From: Streptomyces sp. DH5
Lineage (GTDB): Bacteria; Actinomycetota; Actinomycetes; Streptomycetales; Streptomycetaceae
Direction: 5' to 3'
NCBI RefSeq assembly: GCF_020873915.1
Contig: NZ_JAHWGP010000013.1
Coordinates: 62,001-126,000 of the forward strand
Length of the DNA stretch: 64,000 nucleotides
This document shows, in pieces, positions 1-7,607 of the stretch. The translations under genes were made by a program, and so were the position numbers. The notes under the pieces were generated by a model. It saw only the letters and a program-made list of their open reading frames with translations. It had not been told where the DNA came from and did not search any database. How positions within the stretch are numbered: position 1 is the first letter of the stretch; every line of letters starts with the position of its first letter.

Positions 1-471
1 CACGCGCTGATGGAGGTCAAGGCGAAGGTCCGCTTCTGCGTGACCTGCGGGAACGTCGCGCAGGAGGAGCGGTGCGGCATCTGCCGCGACGTCCGCCGCG
101 ACCCCGCGGTCATCTGCGTGGTGGAGGAGCCCAAGGACGTGGTGGCCATCGAGCGCACCCGTGAGTTCCGGGGCCGCTACCACGTGCTGGGCGGGGCGAT
201 CAGCCCGATCGACGGGGTGGGCCCGGACGATCTGCGGATCCGGGAACTCCTGGCCCGTCTCGCCGACGGCACCGTCACGGAACTCATCCTGGCCACGGAC
301 CCGAACCTGGAGGGCGAGGCCACGGCGACGTACCTCGCCCGCATGATCAAGCCCATGGGCCTGAAGGTCACCCGCCTGGCCAGCGGCCTCCCGGTGGGCG
401 GCGACCTGGAATACGCGGACGAGGTGACCCTCGGCCGCGCCTTCGAGGGGAGACGACTCCTAGATGTCTGA
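1..471 (+). CDS. recR: recombination protein RecR, 3' part
   Basis: RecR acts with RecF/RecO in loading RecA at single-strand gaps. The window opens inside the gene: the frame is open from base 1 and 156 codons remain of a family usually about 199 residues long. The visible part has the C4 zinc finger (CVTCGN followed by CGIC near residues 18-28) and the Toprim domain, with the acidic VVEEPKD strand and the [12 protein letters not shown] strand that binds metal. The last 8 bases (464-471) overlap the start of the next gene, so the two are probably translationally coupled. The 5' end and the promoter lie outside the window. Confidence 0.95.
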   Translation, partial: HALMEVKAKVRFCVTCGNVAQEERCGICRDVRRDPAVICVVEEPKDVVAIERTREFRGRYHVLGGAISPIDGVGPDDLRIRELLARLADGTVTELILATDPNLEGEATATYLARMIKPMGLKVTRLASGLPVGGDLEYADEVTLGRAFEGRRLLDV

Positions 472-1123
472 CGCCACGCTGCACGCGACCGATCAGAACC
501 CGGACGACTTCGCGGTCCAGGTCGCGGACCAGATCGAAAGCTTCCTCGTCGCCGTCACCGAGGTCGCGAAGGGCGACGAGCCGGACTCGGCGGTCCCCTT
601 CCTCCTCCTGGAGGTCTCCCAGCTGCTGCTGGCCGGGGGCCGCCTGGGCGCCCACGAGGACTTCGTCCCCGACGAGCGCTACGAGCCCGACCTGGGCCCC
701 GAGGGCGACGTGGACCAGCTCCGCGAGAACCTGGCCCGCCTCCTCGACCCGGTCGACGTCTACTCCGAGGTCTTCGACCCCTACGAGCCCCGCAAGGCGC
801 CCGTCCCGGCCCGCATCTCCGACGACCTCACCGACGTCATCACCGACCTCCGCCACGGCATGGCCCACTACAAGGCCGGCCGCACCATGGAGGCGCTGTG
901 GTGGTGGCAGTTCTCCTACTTCTCCAACTGGGGCTCCACGGCGTCCGCCACCCTGCGCGCCCTGCAGTCGGTGGTCGCCCACGTCCGCCTGAACCAGCCC
1001 CTCGCCGAACTCGACGGCCTCGACACCGACCAGGGCATGGGCGACGACACCCTGGAGTTCGAGGCGGGCCGTGTCATGGCGCAGGAGATCGCAGCCCCCC
1101 TCGGCATGCGCCCGGTCACCTGA
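464..1123 (+). CDS. DUF5063 domain protein
   Basis: A 219-residue acidic soluble protein whose ATG overlaps the recR stop by 8 bp. I recognise it as the DUF5063 family that follows recR in Streptomyces; the function is unknown. The sequence has no signal peptide or membrane segment. It has an acidic N-terminal half and a conserved-looking segment with the aromatic run [12 protein letters not shown] near residues 145-156. The recR-DUF5063-ask order is typical of streptomycetes, which supports the call but does not reveal a role. It ends 200 bp before ask. Confidence 0.85.
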   Translation: MSDATLHATDQNPDDFAVQVADQIESFLVAVTEVAKGDEPDSAVPFLLLEVSQLLLAGGRLGAHEDFVPDERYEPDLGPEGDVDQLRENLARLLDPVDVYSEVFDPYEPRKAPVPARISDDLTDVITDLRHGMAHYKAGRTMEALWWWQFSYFSNWGSTASATLRALQSVVAHVRLNQPLAELDGLDTDQGMGDDTLEFEAGRVMAQEIAAPLGMRPVT

Positions 1124-1252
1124 CCGACCGCGTCCGAGTGTGACGCGGGTCGCTTTTCCGAGTGGTCCGGGTCGGGATGGGCATGAGCCCCCTGCGCGAG
1201 CGGCCGGATGTCTCACGATGCGATATCGCGGAGGGGTTTTTCGGACGCTCGA

Positions 1253-1289
1253 TAGACTGAACCGACCGCGGCGCACACACATGTGTGCG
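1253..1289 (+). promoter_or_regulatory. candidate ask promoter (-10) and inverted repeat
   Basis: A TAGACT hexamer at 1253-1258 fits the Streptomyces -10 consensus. No convincing -35 is seen. Just downstream, CGCACAC (1272-1278) and GTGTGCG (1283-1289) form a 7-bp inverted repeat around ACAT. This lies 36 bp before the ask GTG, so it would fall in the 5' leader if the promoter is real. Function is inferred from position only. Confidence 0.35.
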
Positions 1290-1325
1290 GACTGTGGAAA
1301 ACGACGGACTGAGCGAGGAGCGCAC

Positions 1326-2603
1326 GTGGGCCTTGTCGTGCAGAAGTACGGAGGCTCCTCCGTAGCCGATGCCGAAGGCATCAAGCGCGTCGCCAAGAGG
1401 ATCGTGGAAGCCAAGAGGAACGGCCACCAGGTGGTCGCCGTGGTTTCCGCGATGGGCGACACGACGGACGAGCTGATCGATCTCGCAGAGCAGGTCTCCC
1501 CGATTCCTGCCGGGCGCGAGCTCGACATGCTGCTGACCGCCGGAGAGCGGATCTCCATGGCCCTGCTGGCCATGGCGATCAAGAACCTGGGCCACAACGC
1601 CCAGAGCTTCACCGGCAGCCAGGCAGGTGTCATCACCGACTCGGTCCACAACAAAGCCCGCATCATCGATGTCACGCCGGGCCGGATCAAGGCCTCGGTG
1701 GACGAGGGCAACATCGCCATCGTCGCCGGTTTCCAGGGCGTCAGCCAGGACACCAAGGACATCACCACGCTCGGCCGCGGCGGCTCCGACACCACCGCCG
1801 TCGCCCTCGCCGCCGCGCTCGACGCCGAGGTGTGCGAGATCTACACGGACGTCGACGGTGTGTTCACCGCCGACCCGCGCGTGGTGACGAAGGCCAGGAA
1901 GATCGACTGGATCTCGTTCGAGGACATGCTCGAGCTGGCGGCCTCCGGTTCCAAGGTGCTGCTCCACCGCTGTGTGGAGTACGCCCGCCGGTACAACATC
2001 CCGATCCACGTCCGCTCGTCCTTCAGCGGACTCCAGGGCACGTGGGTCAGCAGCGAGCCGAAGAAGCAAGGGGACAAGCAGGTGGAGCAGGCTCTCATCT
2101 CCGGTGTCGCGCACGACACCTCCGAGGCCAAGGTCACGGTCGTCGGTGTACCGGACAAGCCCGGCGAGGCGGCTTCGATCTTCCGCACGATCGCCGACGC
2201 CGAGATCAACATCGACATGGTCGTGCAGAACGTGTCCGCCGCCTCCACGGGCCTGACGGACATCTCCTTCACCCTCCCGAAGACCGAGGGCCGCAAGGCC
2301 ATCGACGCCCTGGAGAAGAACAAGGGCACCATCGGCTTCGACTCCCTGCGCTACGACGACCAGATCGGCAAGATCTCCCTGGTCGGCGCGGGCATGAAGA
2401 CCAACCCGGGCGTCACGGCCGACTTCTTCACGGCGCTCAGCGACGCGGGCGTCAACATCGAGCTGATCTCGACCTCCGAGATCCGCATCTCGGTCGTCAC
2501 CCGCAAGGACGACGTGCCCGAGGCCGTCCGCGCCGTGCACTCCGCGTTCGGACTGGACTCCGACAGCGACGAGGCCGTGGTCTACGGAGGCACCGGCCGC
2601 TGA
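1326..2603 (+). CDS. ask: aspartate kinase (aspartokinase)
   Basis: Phosphorylates L-aspartate with ATP, the first step of the lysine/threonine/methionine (and diaminopimelate) pathway. The 425-residue product has an N-terminal amino-acid kinase domain ([11 protein letters not shown] near residues 5-15; [20 protein letters not shown] near 140) and two C-terminal ACT domains (from about residue 265) that give feedback control. The GTG at 1326 is chosen because GAGGAG at 1315-1320 sits 5 nt upstream and the protein then begins [10 protein letters not shown], as in the family. The ask stop overlaps the asd start (TGATG), so the two are coupled. As in Corynebacterium lysC, an internal start for a separate regulatory subunit is visible (see 2068-2084). 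Confidence 0.97.
   Translation: MGLVVQKYGGSSVADAEGIKRVAKRIVEAKRNGHQVVAVVSAMGDTTDELIDLAEQVSPIPAGRELDMLLTAGERISMALLAMAIKNLGHNAQSFTGSQAGVITDSVHNKARIIDVTPGRIKASVDEGNIAIVAGFQGVSQDTKDITTLGRGGSDTTAVALAAALDAEVCEIYTDVDGVFTADPRVVTKARKIDWISFEDMLELAASGSKVLLHRCVEYARRYNIPIHVRSSFSGLQGTWVSSEPKKQGDKQVEQALISGVAHDTSEAKVTVVGVPDKPGEAASIFRTIADAEINIDMVVQNVSAASTGLTDISFTLPKTEGRKAIDALEKNKGTIGFDSLRYDDQIGKISLVGAGMKTNPGVTADFFTALSDAGVNIELISTSEIRISVVTRKDDVPEAVRAVHSAFGLDSDSDEAVVYGGTGR
2068..2084 (+). promoter_or_regulatory. internal RBS and GTG start inside ask (beta subunit)
   Basis: AAGGGGA at 2068-2074 is a good Shine-Dalgarno sequence 7 nt before an in-frame GTG at 2082-2084. Translation from here gives a 173-residue product starting [19 protein letters not shown], which is the pair of ACT domains. 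In Corynebacterium glutamicum lysC the 172-residue beta subunit starts at the equivalent GTG (MEEAVLTGVATDKSEAKVT). The alpha2beta2 architecture therefore probably applies here. Confidence 0.75.
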
Positions 2604-3676
2604 TGGCCGGACCCGAGGGACCCGGACGTTCCGGGCGGCCGACGCTCGCGGTCGTGGGAGCGACCGGGGCCGTCGGCACGGTCATGCTCCAGATCCTGTC
2701 CCAGCGGGCGGACGTCTGGGGCGAGATCAGGCTCATCGCCTCCCCGCGCTCGGCCGGCCGCAAGCTGACCGTGCGCGGCGAGGAGGTCGAGGTCGCGGCG
2801 CTCACCGAGGAGGCCCTCGACGGGGTCGACGTCGCGATGTTCGACGTACCCGACGAGGTCGCCGAGCGGTGGGTGCCCGTCGCCGCCGCGCGGGGCGCGG
2901 TGGTCGTCGACAACTCCGGTGCCTTCCGCATGGACCCGGACGTGCCGCTCGTCGTGCCCGAGGTCAACCCGCACGCCGTGCGCAGGCGCCCGCGGGGGAT
3001 CGTCGCCAACCCGAACTGCACCACCCTGTCGATGATCGTCGCGCTGGGCGCGCTGCACGCCGAGTTCGGCCTGCGCGAGCTGGTCGTCTCCTCGTACCAG
3101 GCGGTCAGCGGTGCCGGGCACGCGGGTGTGCGGACCCTGCGCGAACAGATGTCCCTGGTGGCCGGTACGGAGCTGGGGACCCACCCCGGTGACGTGCGGC
3201 GGGCCGTGGGCGACAACACCGGCCCCTTCCCGGAGCCGGTCGCGCTGAACGTCGTGCCGTGGGTGGGGTCGCTGCGCGAGGACGGCTGGTCCTCCGAGGA
3301 GATGAAGGTCCGCGACGAGACCCGCAAGATCCTGGGCCTGCCCGCGCTCCCCGTCGCGGTCACCTGTGTCCGCGTCCCCGTCGTCACCACGCACTCCCTC
3401 ACCGTGCACGCCCGTTTCGAGGGCGAGGTCACCGTCGACCGGGCGCGCGAGATCATCGCCACCGCCCCCGGAGTCGTCCTGTTCGACAACCCGGCCGCGG
3501 GGGAGTTCCCCACCCCCGCCGACGTCGCCGGCACCGACCCGACCTGGGTCGGGCGGGTACGGCGTGCCCTGGACGATCCCACGGCACTGGAGCTGTTCGT
3601 GTGCGGGGACAACCTGCGCAAGGGTGCGGCGCTCAACACCGCACAGATCGCCGAACTCGTGGTGCTCGAGCGGTAA
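2603..3676 (+). CDS. asd: aspartate-semialdehyde dehydrogenase
   Basis: Reduces aspartyl-4-phosphate to aspartate-4-semialdehyde with NADPH, directly after aspartokinase. The 357-residue protein shows the N-terminal nucleotide-binding loop [13 protein letters not shown] (residues 17-29) and the catalytic cysteine in NPNCTTLSM near residue 138. [13 protein letters not shown] follows, also characteristic of the family. The ATG shares one base with the ask stop (TGATG at 2601-2605), so ask and asd form a coupled operon. The start is fixed by that overlap. The N-terminal extension [13 protein letters not shown] before the Rossmann fold is short and unremarkable. Confidence 0.96.
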   Translation: MAGPEGPGRSGRPTLAVVGATGAVGTVMLQILSQRADVWGEIRLIASPRSAGRKLTVRGEEVEVAALTEEALDGVDVAMFDVPDEVAERWVPVAAARGAVVVDNSGAFRMDPDVPLVVPEVNPHAVRRRPRGIVANPNCTTLSMIVALGALHAEFGLRELVVSSYQAVSGAGHAGVRTLREQMSLVAGTELGTHPGDVRRAVGDNTGPFPEPVALNVVPWVGSLREDGWSSEEMKVRDETRKILGLPALPVAVTCVRVPVVTTHSLTVHARFEGEVTVDRAREIIATAPGVVLFDNPAAGEFPTPADVAGTDPTWVGRVRRALDDPTALELFVCGDNLRKGAALNTAQIAELVVLER

Positions 3677-3878
3677 AAAGTTTCGGATCGCAGAGGATTC
3701 GTTTGTAGGATCTGTGTAAGTCTTGTGCGCTGGGTTCTCGGTCTGGACCACTTGTCACCGCAGGTGTGGCGGCCGAGGATTGCAGGCGGAATCATCTCCC
3801 CGTTCTCCGCAACCGAGCGGAGGGCGGGGAGCGTCTTTGTGGTCGCCCTTTCCGGGGCCCCGGGGGCGCTGCTTTTCA

Positions 3879-3914
3879 GACGTGGGGACGTCTGGAACCG
3901 GACGTGGGGACGTC
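3879..3914 (+). repeat. two identical 14-bp palindromes (putative operator pair)
   Basis: GACGTGGGGACGTC occurs at 3879-3892 and again at 3901-3914. Each copy is a perfect inverted repeat (GACGT, 4-base spacer, ACGTC). The copies are 22 bp apart, about two helical turns, so a regulator could bind both on one face. The second copy lies between the -35 and -10 of the ECF-like promoter at 3894-3918. The rest of the 394-bp gap between asd and the sigma gene (3677-4070) shows only a TAGGAT hexamer at 3706-3711 and no gene I can support. Confidence 0.6.
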
Positions 3915-3918
3915 CGTT
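3894..3918 (+). promoter_or_regulatory. ECF-type sigma promoter, GGAAC-N16-CGTT
   Basis: GGAAC at 3894-3898 and CGTT at 3915-3918, 16 bp apart, fit the general -35/-10 pattern of ECF sigma factor promoters. It is followed by the AT-rich TCATATAGG. It lies about 150 bp upstream of an ECF sigma gene, so autoregulation is likely. The spacer is occupied by the second GACGT palindrome. Assignment to this sigma factor is inference. Confidence 0.55.
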
Positions 3919-4070
3919 CATATAGGACACATGGGAAGAGCGGGTCGCATGAGGGCATTTGACGCGCTGTCGGTGGTGCTGCCCGACGCGGGAGGGTGGC
4001 CGGTCCCGGCCGCCGCAGAAGTGACACCCGGCACGTACAACCCTTGCGGGGGGAAGCGTGTCCAACTGGC

Positions 4071-4745
4071 GTGGCTGAGGTACTCGACTTCACAGCGCCG
4101 CGCGGCACGGCCCTCCGGCCGCCCCGCCAGGCTCTCCGACCCCGCATGCCCGGCGCGTCCGGCGGCGGCATGCCGGTGATCGCCCGCATGCCCGCAGCGC
4201 GGCCCGCCCGCATACCCGGCCAGCGTGACGGCGCCGACGACGCCGTCGCGGCCGGCACCACCGTCGACCACCTCACCGAGACCTACCGCGCGCACTACCG
4301 GTCACTGCTGGGGCTCGCGGCGCTGCTGCTCGACGACACCGCCTCCTGCGAGGACGTCGTCCAGGAGGCGTTCATCCGCGTCCACTCCGCCCGCAAACGC
4401 GTCCGGGACCCGGAGAAGACCCTGGCCTATCTGCGCCAGACGGTGGTCAACCTGTCGCGTTCCGCGCTGCGCCGCCGCATCCTCGGCCTGAAGCTGCTCT
4501 CCAAGCCCATGCCGGACATGGCGAGCGCGGAGGAGGGCGCCTACGACCAGCTGGAGCGCGACTCCCTCATCAAGGCGATGAAGAACCTCCAGCGCCGCCA
4601 GCGCGAGGTGCTGGTGCTGCGCTACTTCGCGGACATGACGGAAGCGCAGGTCGCCGAGACGCTCGGCATCTCGCTGGGCTCGGTGAAGGCGTACGGCTCG
4701 CGCGGCATCGCGGCGCTGCGGCTGGCCATGGGGGCGTCCGCATGA
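4071..4745 (+). CDS. ECF (SigE-family) RNA polymerase sigma factor
   Basis: A group 4 sigma factor with only regions 2 and 4. Region 2 is seen from YRAHYRSLLGLAALLL through DVVQEAFIRVH, and region 4 from RQREVLVLRYFADMTEAQVA through GISLGSVKAYGSRGIAAL at the C-terminus (helix-turn-helix). The protein is about 224 residues from the GTG at 4071 (VAEVLDFTAPRG). A G-rich sequence at 4048-4055 lies rather far upstream, and an ATG nearer 4170 is a possible shorter start. The first 65 or so residues are Pro/Arg/Ala-rich and disordered. Its stop overlaps the ATG of the next gene (ATGA), coupling it to a one-TM protein that may modulate it. The upstream region holds an ECF-like promoter and two palindromes. 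Confidence 0.88.
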   Translation: MAEVLDFTAPRGTALRPPRQALRPRMPGASGGGMPVIARMPAARPARIPGQRDGADDAVAAGTTVDHLTETYRAHYRSLLGLAALLLDDTASCEDVVQEAFIRVHSARKRVRDPEKTLAYLRQTVVNLSRSALRRRILGLKLLSKPMPDMASAEEGAYDQLERDSLIKAMKNLQRRQREVLVLRYFADMTEAQVAETLGISLGSVKAYGSRGIAALRLAMGASA

Positions 4746-6163
4746 GCGACGGCAGCACCGCGGGTCGCGAGGACCGCGAGCCGGAGAGCCCGCGCACGGC
4801 CGACGCCGGACGGGAGACCGACGCCGGACGGGAGACCGGGGACGCCCTGGACACCGACGACGCGCGGGATACCGGCACCGGGCGGCGGACCGACGCCGGA
4901 CGGGAATCCGGGGACACGGGGGACACCCGCACCGGGCGGGATCCCGAAGGCGCTCGGGACACCGACATCGGGCGGGATCCCGCAGGTGTCCGGGACACCG
5001 ACATCGGGCGGGTCGCCGATGGCGCCCGGAACACCGAGGACGGGCCGGCGCGGCTGCGCGGGCTCGTGACGCCGCACGGGCAAGAGCCGAAGCACACGCA
5101 CGCTGGGAACGGAACTGTGAACCACGGCCTGGACGACCGAGGCCCCGAAGGGCTCGACTCGGACGAGCTGGAACTGCGTACCCTGCTACGGCAGGCGGTG
5201 CGCGAGGTGGAGCCGGGCGACGGCACCCTCGACTACCTGCGCCGGGCCGTCCCCGCCCGCCGGGCACGCAAGCGCCAGGCCCTCGTCGGCATGGCCGCCG
5301 CCGCGCTCTTCGTCGGCACGGCCGTCCCCGCCCTCGTGCACGTCACCACCACCGCGGGCTCGGACGCCAACCCGTCGGCCGTCGGCCACGCCTCGCAGGC
5401 GCAGGGCGGCACCGGCCAGGGCAAGGACCCCGGCGGCGGCGAGAGCACCGCGGGCGGCTCCTCCGACGAGGTCGGCGGCGGAGCCGAGGGCGGCAAGAAG
5501 GACGAGGACAAGGACGGCACGGGCAGCGGTTCCGGTACGGGTGCGACCGAGGGCGCCGACCCCTCGGCCGACGCGTCCGCGGGGGCGCCCGCCTGCACCG
5601 CCGCCCAGCTCGGTCCGGCGACGGCGAGCAGCGCCGCCCCCGACTCGACGGGCGCGGTCTACGGCTCCTTCCGGGTCACCAACGTCTCCGCGGCCGGCTG
5701 TACGGTCGACGGCGCCGGCGTCGTGGGCGTCACCGCACAGGGTGCCGCCTCGGCAGCCAAGGTGAGCGCGACGCGGCACGTGGCGGGGGACGCGGCGGCC
5801 GGGCTGCCCGACCCCTCCCTGGAGGCGGGGTCGCTGGTCCTCGAGCCGGGCGCGGGCTACGAGGTGCAGTTCGCCTGGGTGCCCTCCGAGACCTGTCCCG
5901 CACCGGGCGGTACGCCCGGCGGCAGCACCGGCGGGCCCTCGCCCGACCCGACGCCCTCGGGCGCCCCGACCACGACGACCGGCGCACCGGCGGGCACCGA
6001 CGACGGCACGGCGACGCAGACGCTCCGGGCGGACGGCGGGACCGAGGGCAGTGTGGCGGTGTCGTACACGGCGTCGACCGGCTCGAGCTCGGCCACCACG
6101 ACCGTGGGCAACGCGTGCGCGGGGACGGTCTACTGGACGGGGCTGCTGACACCCGCCGGCTGA
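4742..6163 (+). CDS. one-TM protein with low-complexity N-terminus and Cys-containing extracytoplasmic domain
   Basis: A 473-residue protein coupled to the sigma gene by an ATGA overlap. Residues 1-130 are hydrophilic and repetitive (DAGRET twice in tandem, then related Asp/Arg/Thr motifs such as ARDTDIGR). Residues 138-175 are a charged cytoplasmic helix, and about 180-203 a single membrane segment (GMAAAALFVGTAVPALVHV). A Gly/Ser/Asp linker follows, then an outside domain of beta-rich, DUF4232-like character with paired cysteines (CTAAQLGPA, GCTVDGAGVVG, ETCPAP, NACAGTVYW). The layout resembles a membrane anti-sigma or signal transducer, but no zinc-binding anti-sigma motif is seen. The role is inferred from coupling alone. 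The 3' end overlaps the convergent SURF1 gene by 34 bp. Confidence 0.8.
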   Translation: MSDGSTAGREDREPESPRTADAGRETDAGRETGDALDTDDARDTGTGRRTDAGRESGDTGDTRTGRDPEGARDTDIGRDPAGVRDTDIGRVADGARNTEDGPARLRGLVTPHGQEPKHTHAGNGTVNHGLDDRGPEGLDSDELELRTLLRQAVREVEPGDGTLDYLRRAVPARRARKRQALVGMAAAALFVGTAVPALVHVTTTAGSDANPSAVGHASQAQGGTGQGKDPGGGESTAGGSSDEVGGGAEGGKKDEDKDGTGSGSGTGATEGADPSADASAGAPACTAAQLGPATASSAAPDSTGAVYGSFRVTNVSAAGCTVDGAGVVGVTAQGAASAAKVSATRHVAGDAAAGLPDPSLEAGSLVLEPGAGYEVQFAWVPSETCPAPGGTPGGSTGGPSPDPTPSGAPTTTTGAPAGTDDGTATQTLRADGGTEGSVAVSYTASTGSSSATTTVGNACAGTVYWTGLLTPAG

Positions 6164-6963
6164 CGGGGGATGTCGTCGTCCTCGTTCCCGTCCGCGTCGC
6201 CGTCGTCCTCCACGAGGCCCAGCTCGGCGTCGCGGGCGAGCTCCAGCTCGCGGCGCAGCAGCCGGAACCACATGAAGATCACGAAGCCGACGAAGGCGAA
6301 CCACTCGGCGGTGTAGCCGAGGTTCTGGAACGCCTTCAGGTCCAGTCCGGTACCGCCCGGCGCGGACGCCGGTACCGCCTTCATCCCCGAGTCCCCGCGG
6401 TTGAGCGTGATCCAGGCGTCGTACAGGTCGTACGGCACCAGGTTCACCAGGGAGGCCGAGCTGATCGCGGCCGTCTGGCCCTGCGGCAGGCCGCCGCGGG
6501 CACTGACGCCGTTGCTGCCCGGGGTCTCGGACGCCTGGAGCGCGCCGGTGACGGTGACCTCACCCGCGGGCGGTGCGGGCACCTTCGCCGGGTCGGGTTC
6601 GCCGGGCAGCCAGCCCCGTACGACGGGCAGGGCGCGGCCGGTGCCGGTGCGCAGCAGCGTCAGGACGTAGTAGCCGTCCTCGCCGTCCACCTTCCGGTCG
6701 GGCACCAGCAGCTCGGCGTCGTACCGGCCGCTCGCGGTGGTCTGCTTGCCGGAGGTGGCCTTGGTCACGGGCAGCAGGTCGTCCAGCGGCCGGGCCTCCT
6801 CCCGCTGGTCCGAGACGACCCGTTCCTCGGCCTCGCGGTGGTTGTCGACCCGGTCCTCGAACCGGCCCAGCTGCCAGGACCCCATGAAGACGCAGAAGGG
6901 GATGGACAGCAACAGGAAGACGTTGATCCCCCACCAGCGGGGCGTCAGCAGAAACCGGTACAC
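6130..6963 (-). CDS. SURF1 family cytochrome c oxidase assembly protein
   Basis: SURF1 proteins help assemble the haem a3 / copper site of cytochrome c oxidase in the membrane. The 277-residue product has the expected two-TM layout. The first TM is near residues 11-30 (WWGINVFLLLSIPFCVFMGSWQLGR, with WQLGR as the family signature). A periplasmic domain follows, with PVVRGWLPG near the middle. The second TM is near 218-240 (AEWFAFVGFVIFMWFRLL). An acidic tail follows. The GTG start at 6963 is preceded by a G-rich stretch. The stop lies inside the 3' end of the convergent gene, so transcription of the pair probably collides. Confidence 0.92.
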   Translation of the reverse strand: MYRFLLTPRWWGINVFLLLSIPFCVFMGSWQLGRFEDRVDNHREAEERVVSDQREEARPLDDLLPVTKATSGKQTTASGRYDAELLVPDRKVDGEDGYYVLTLLRTGTGRALPVVRGWLPGEPDPAKVPAPPAGEVTVTGALQASETPGSNGVSARGGLPQGQTAAISSASLVNLVPYDLYDAWITLNRGDSGMKAVPASAPGGTGLDLKAFQNLGYTAEWFAFVGFVIFMWFRLLRRELELARDAELGLVEDDGDADGNEDDDIPRQPAGVSSPVQ

Positions 6964-7051
6964 GCCCCCAACGGTACGGGTCCGCGGCCGGTTCCCGGCC
7001 CGCGGGGTCGGTCGGTGTGGGCACGGGACGTCCGACCCGCCGACCGCGCGT

Positions 7052-7426
7052 CTATGACCGCTCGACCAGATGTTCGCGGCCCGTCGGCGGCTCGTACGGC
7101 TCGGGCCAGAAGTCGGTGATCGTCGATATCAGCCCCGAGGCGTCCGTGGTGAAGAAGGAGAGGGCGTCCATCTCCTCCTCACCGACCGTGCACCGCAGCC
7201 AGGTGACCGCCTGGCCCGGCTCGGCGACGACGCGCTCGACCCGCAGGTGCCAGTCGCCCGGGTACGCGCGGTTGAACCGGACGTACCGCTCCCGGCCACG
7301 GATCGTCTCCCCGGTCTGGGGCAGGGCGTAGACGACGTCCTCGGCCAGGGTGGCGGCGAACGCGGTCCAGTCACGGGCCTCCGCGGCCCGCCAGAAGCGC
7401 TCGATGATCTCTCGCGGATCCGTCAT
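7052..7426 (-). CDS. nuclear transport factor 2-like (SnoaL-type) protein
   Basis: A 124-residue cone-fold protein. It begins MTDPREIIERFWRAAEARDW and contains TLAEDVVYALPQTGETIRG, the helix-strand pattern of SnoaL/NTF2-like proteins. It ends with DASGLISTITDFW before a short polar tail. Such proteins bind small hydrophobic ligands or act as isomerases/hydrolases; nothing in the sequence says which. The ATG at 7426 is chosen because the family starts at this helix. It is divergent from the S9 peptidase, sharing a 181-bp intergenic region. Confidence 0.8.
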   Translation of the reverse strand: MTDPREIIERFWRAAEARDWTAFAATLAEDVVYALPQTGETIRGRERYVRFNRAYPGDWHLRVERVVAEPGQAVTWLRCTVGEEEMDALSFFTTDASGLISTITDFWPEPYEPPTGREHLVERS

Positions 7427-7607
7427 GCCGTGCAGTGTGCACCGCGCCACTGACAATCCGGTCCGGCCGCCGGATCCGTCGGCCCCGACCTGCGGGGGAG
7501 GCCCCACGGGCCGGTGGACGCGGGGGACGGTGACGGATCCGGTGGAGGTTGTCCACAGGGCTGGGGACGTGTCGGTGGAATGCCCGCCGGACGGGCAAGA
7601 TGGGGTC

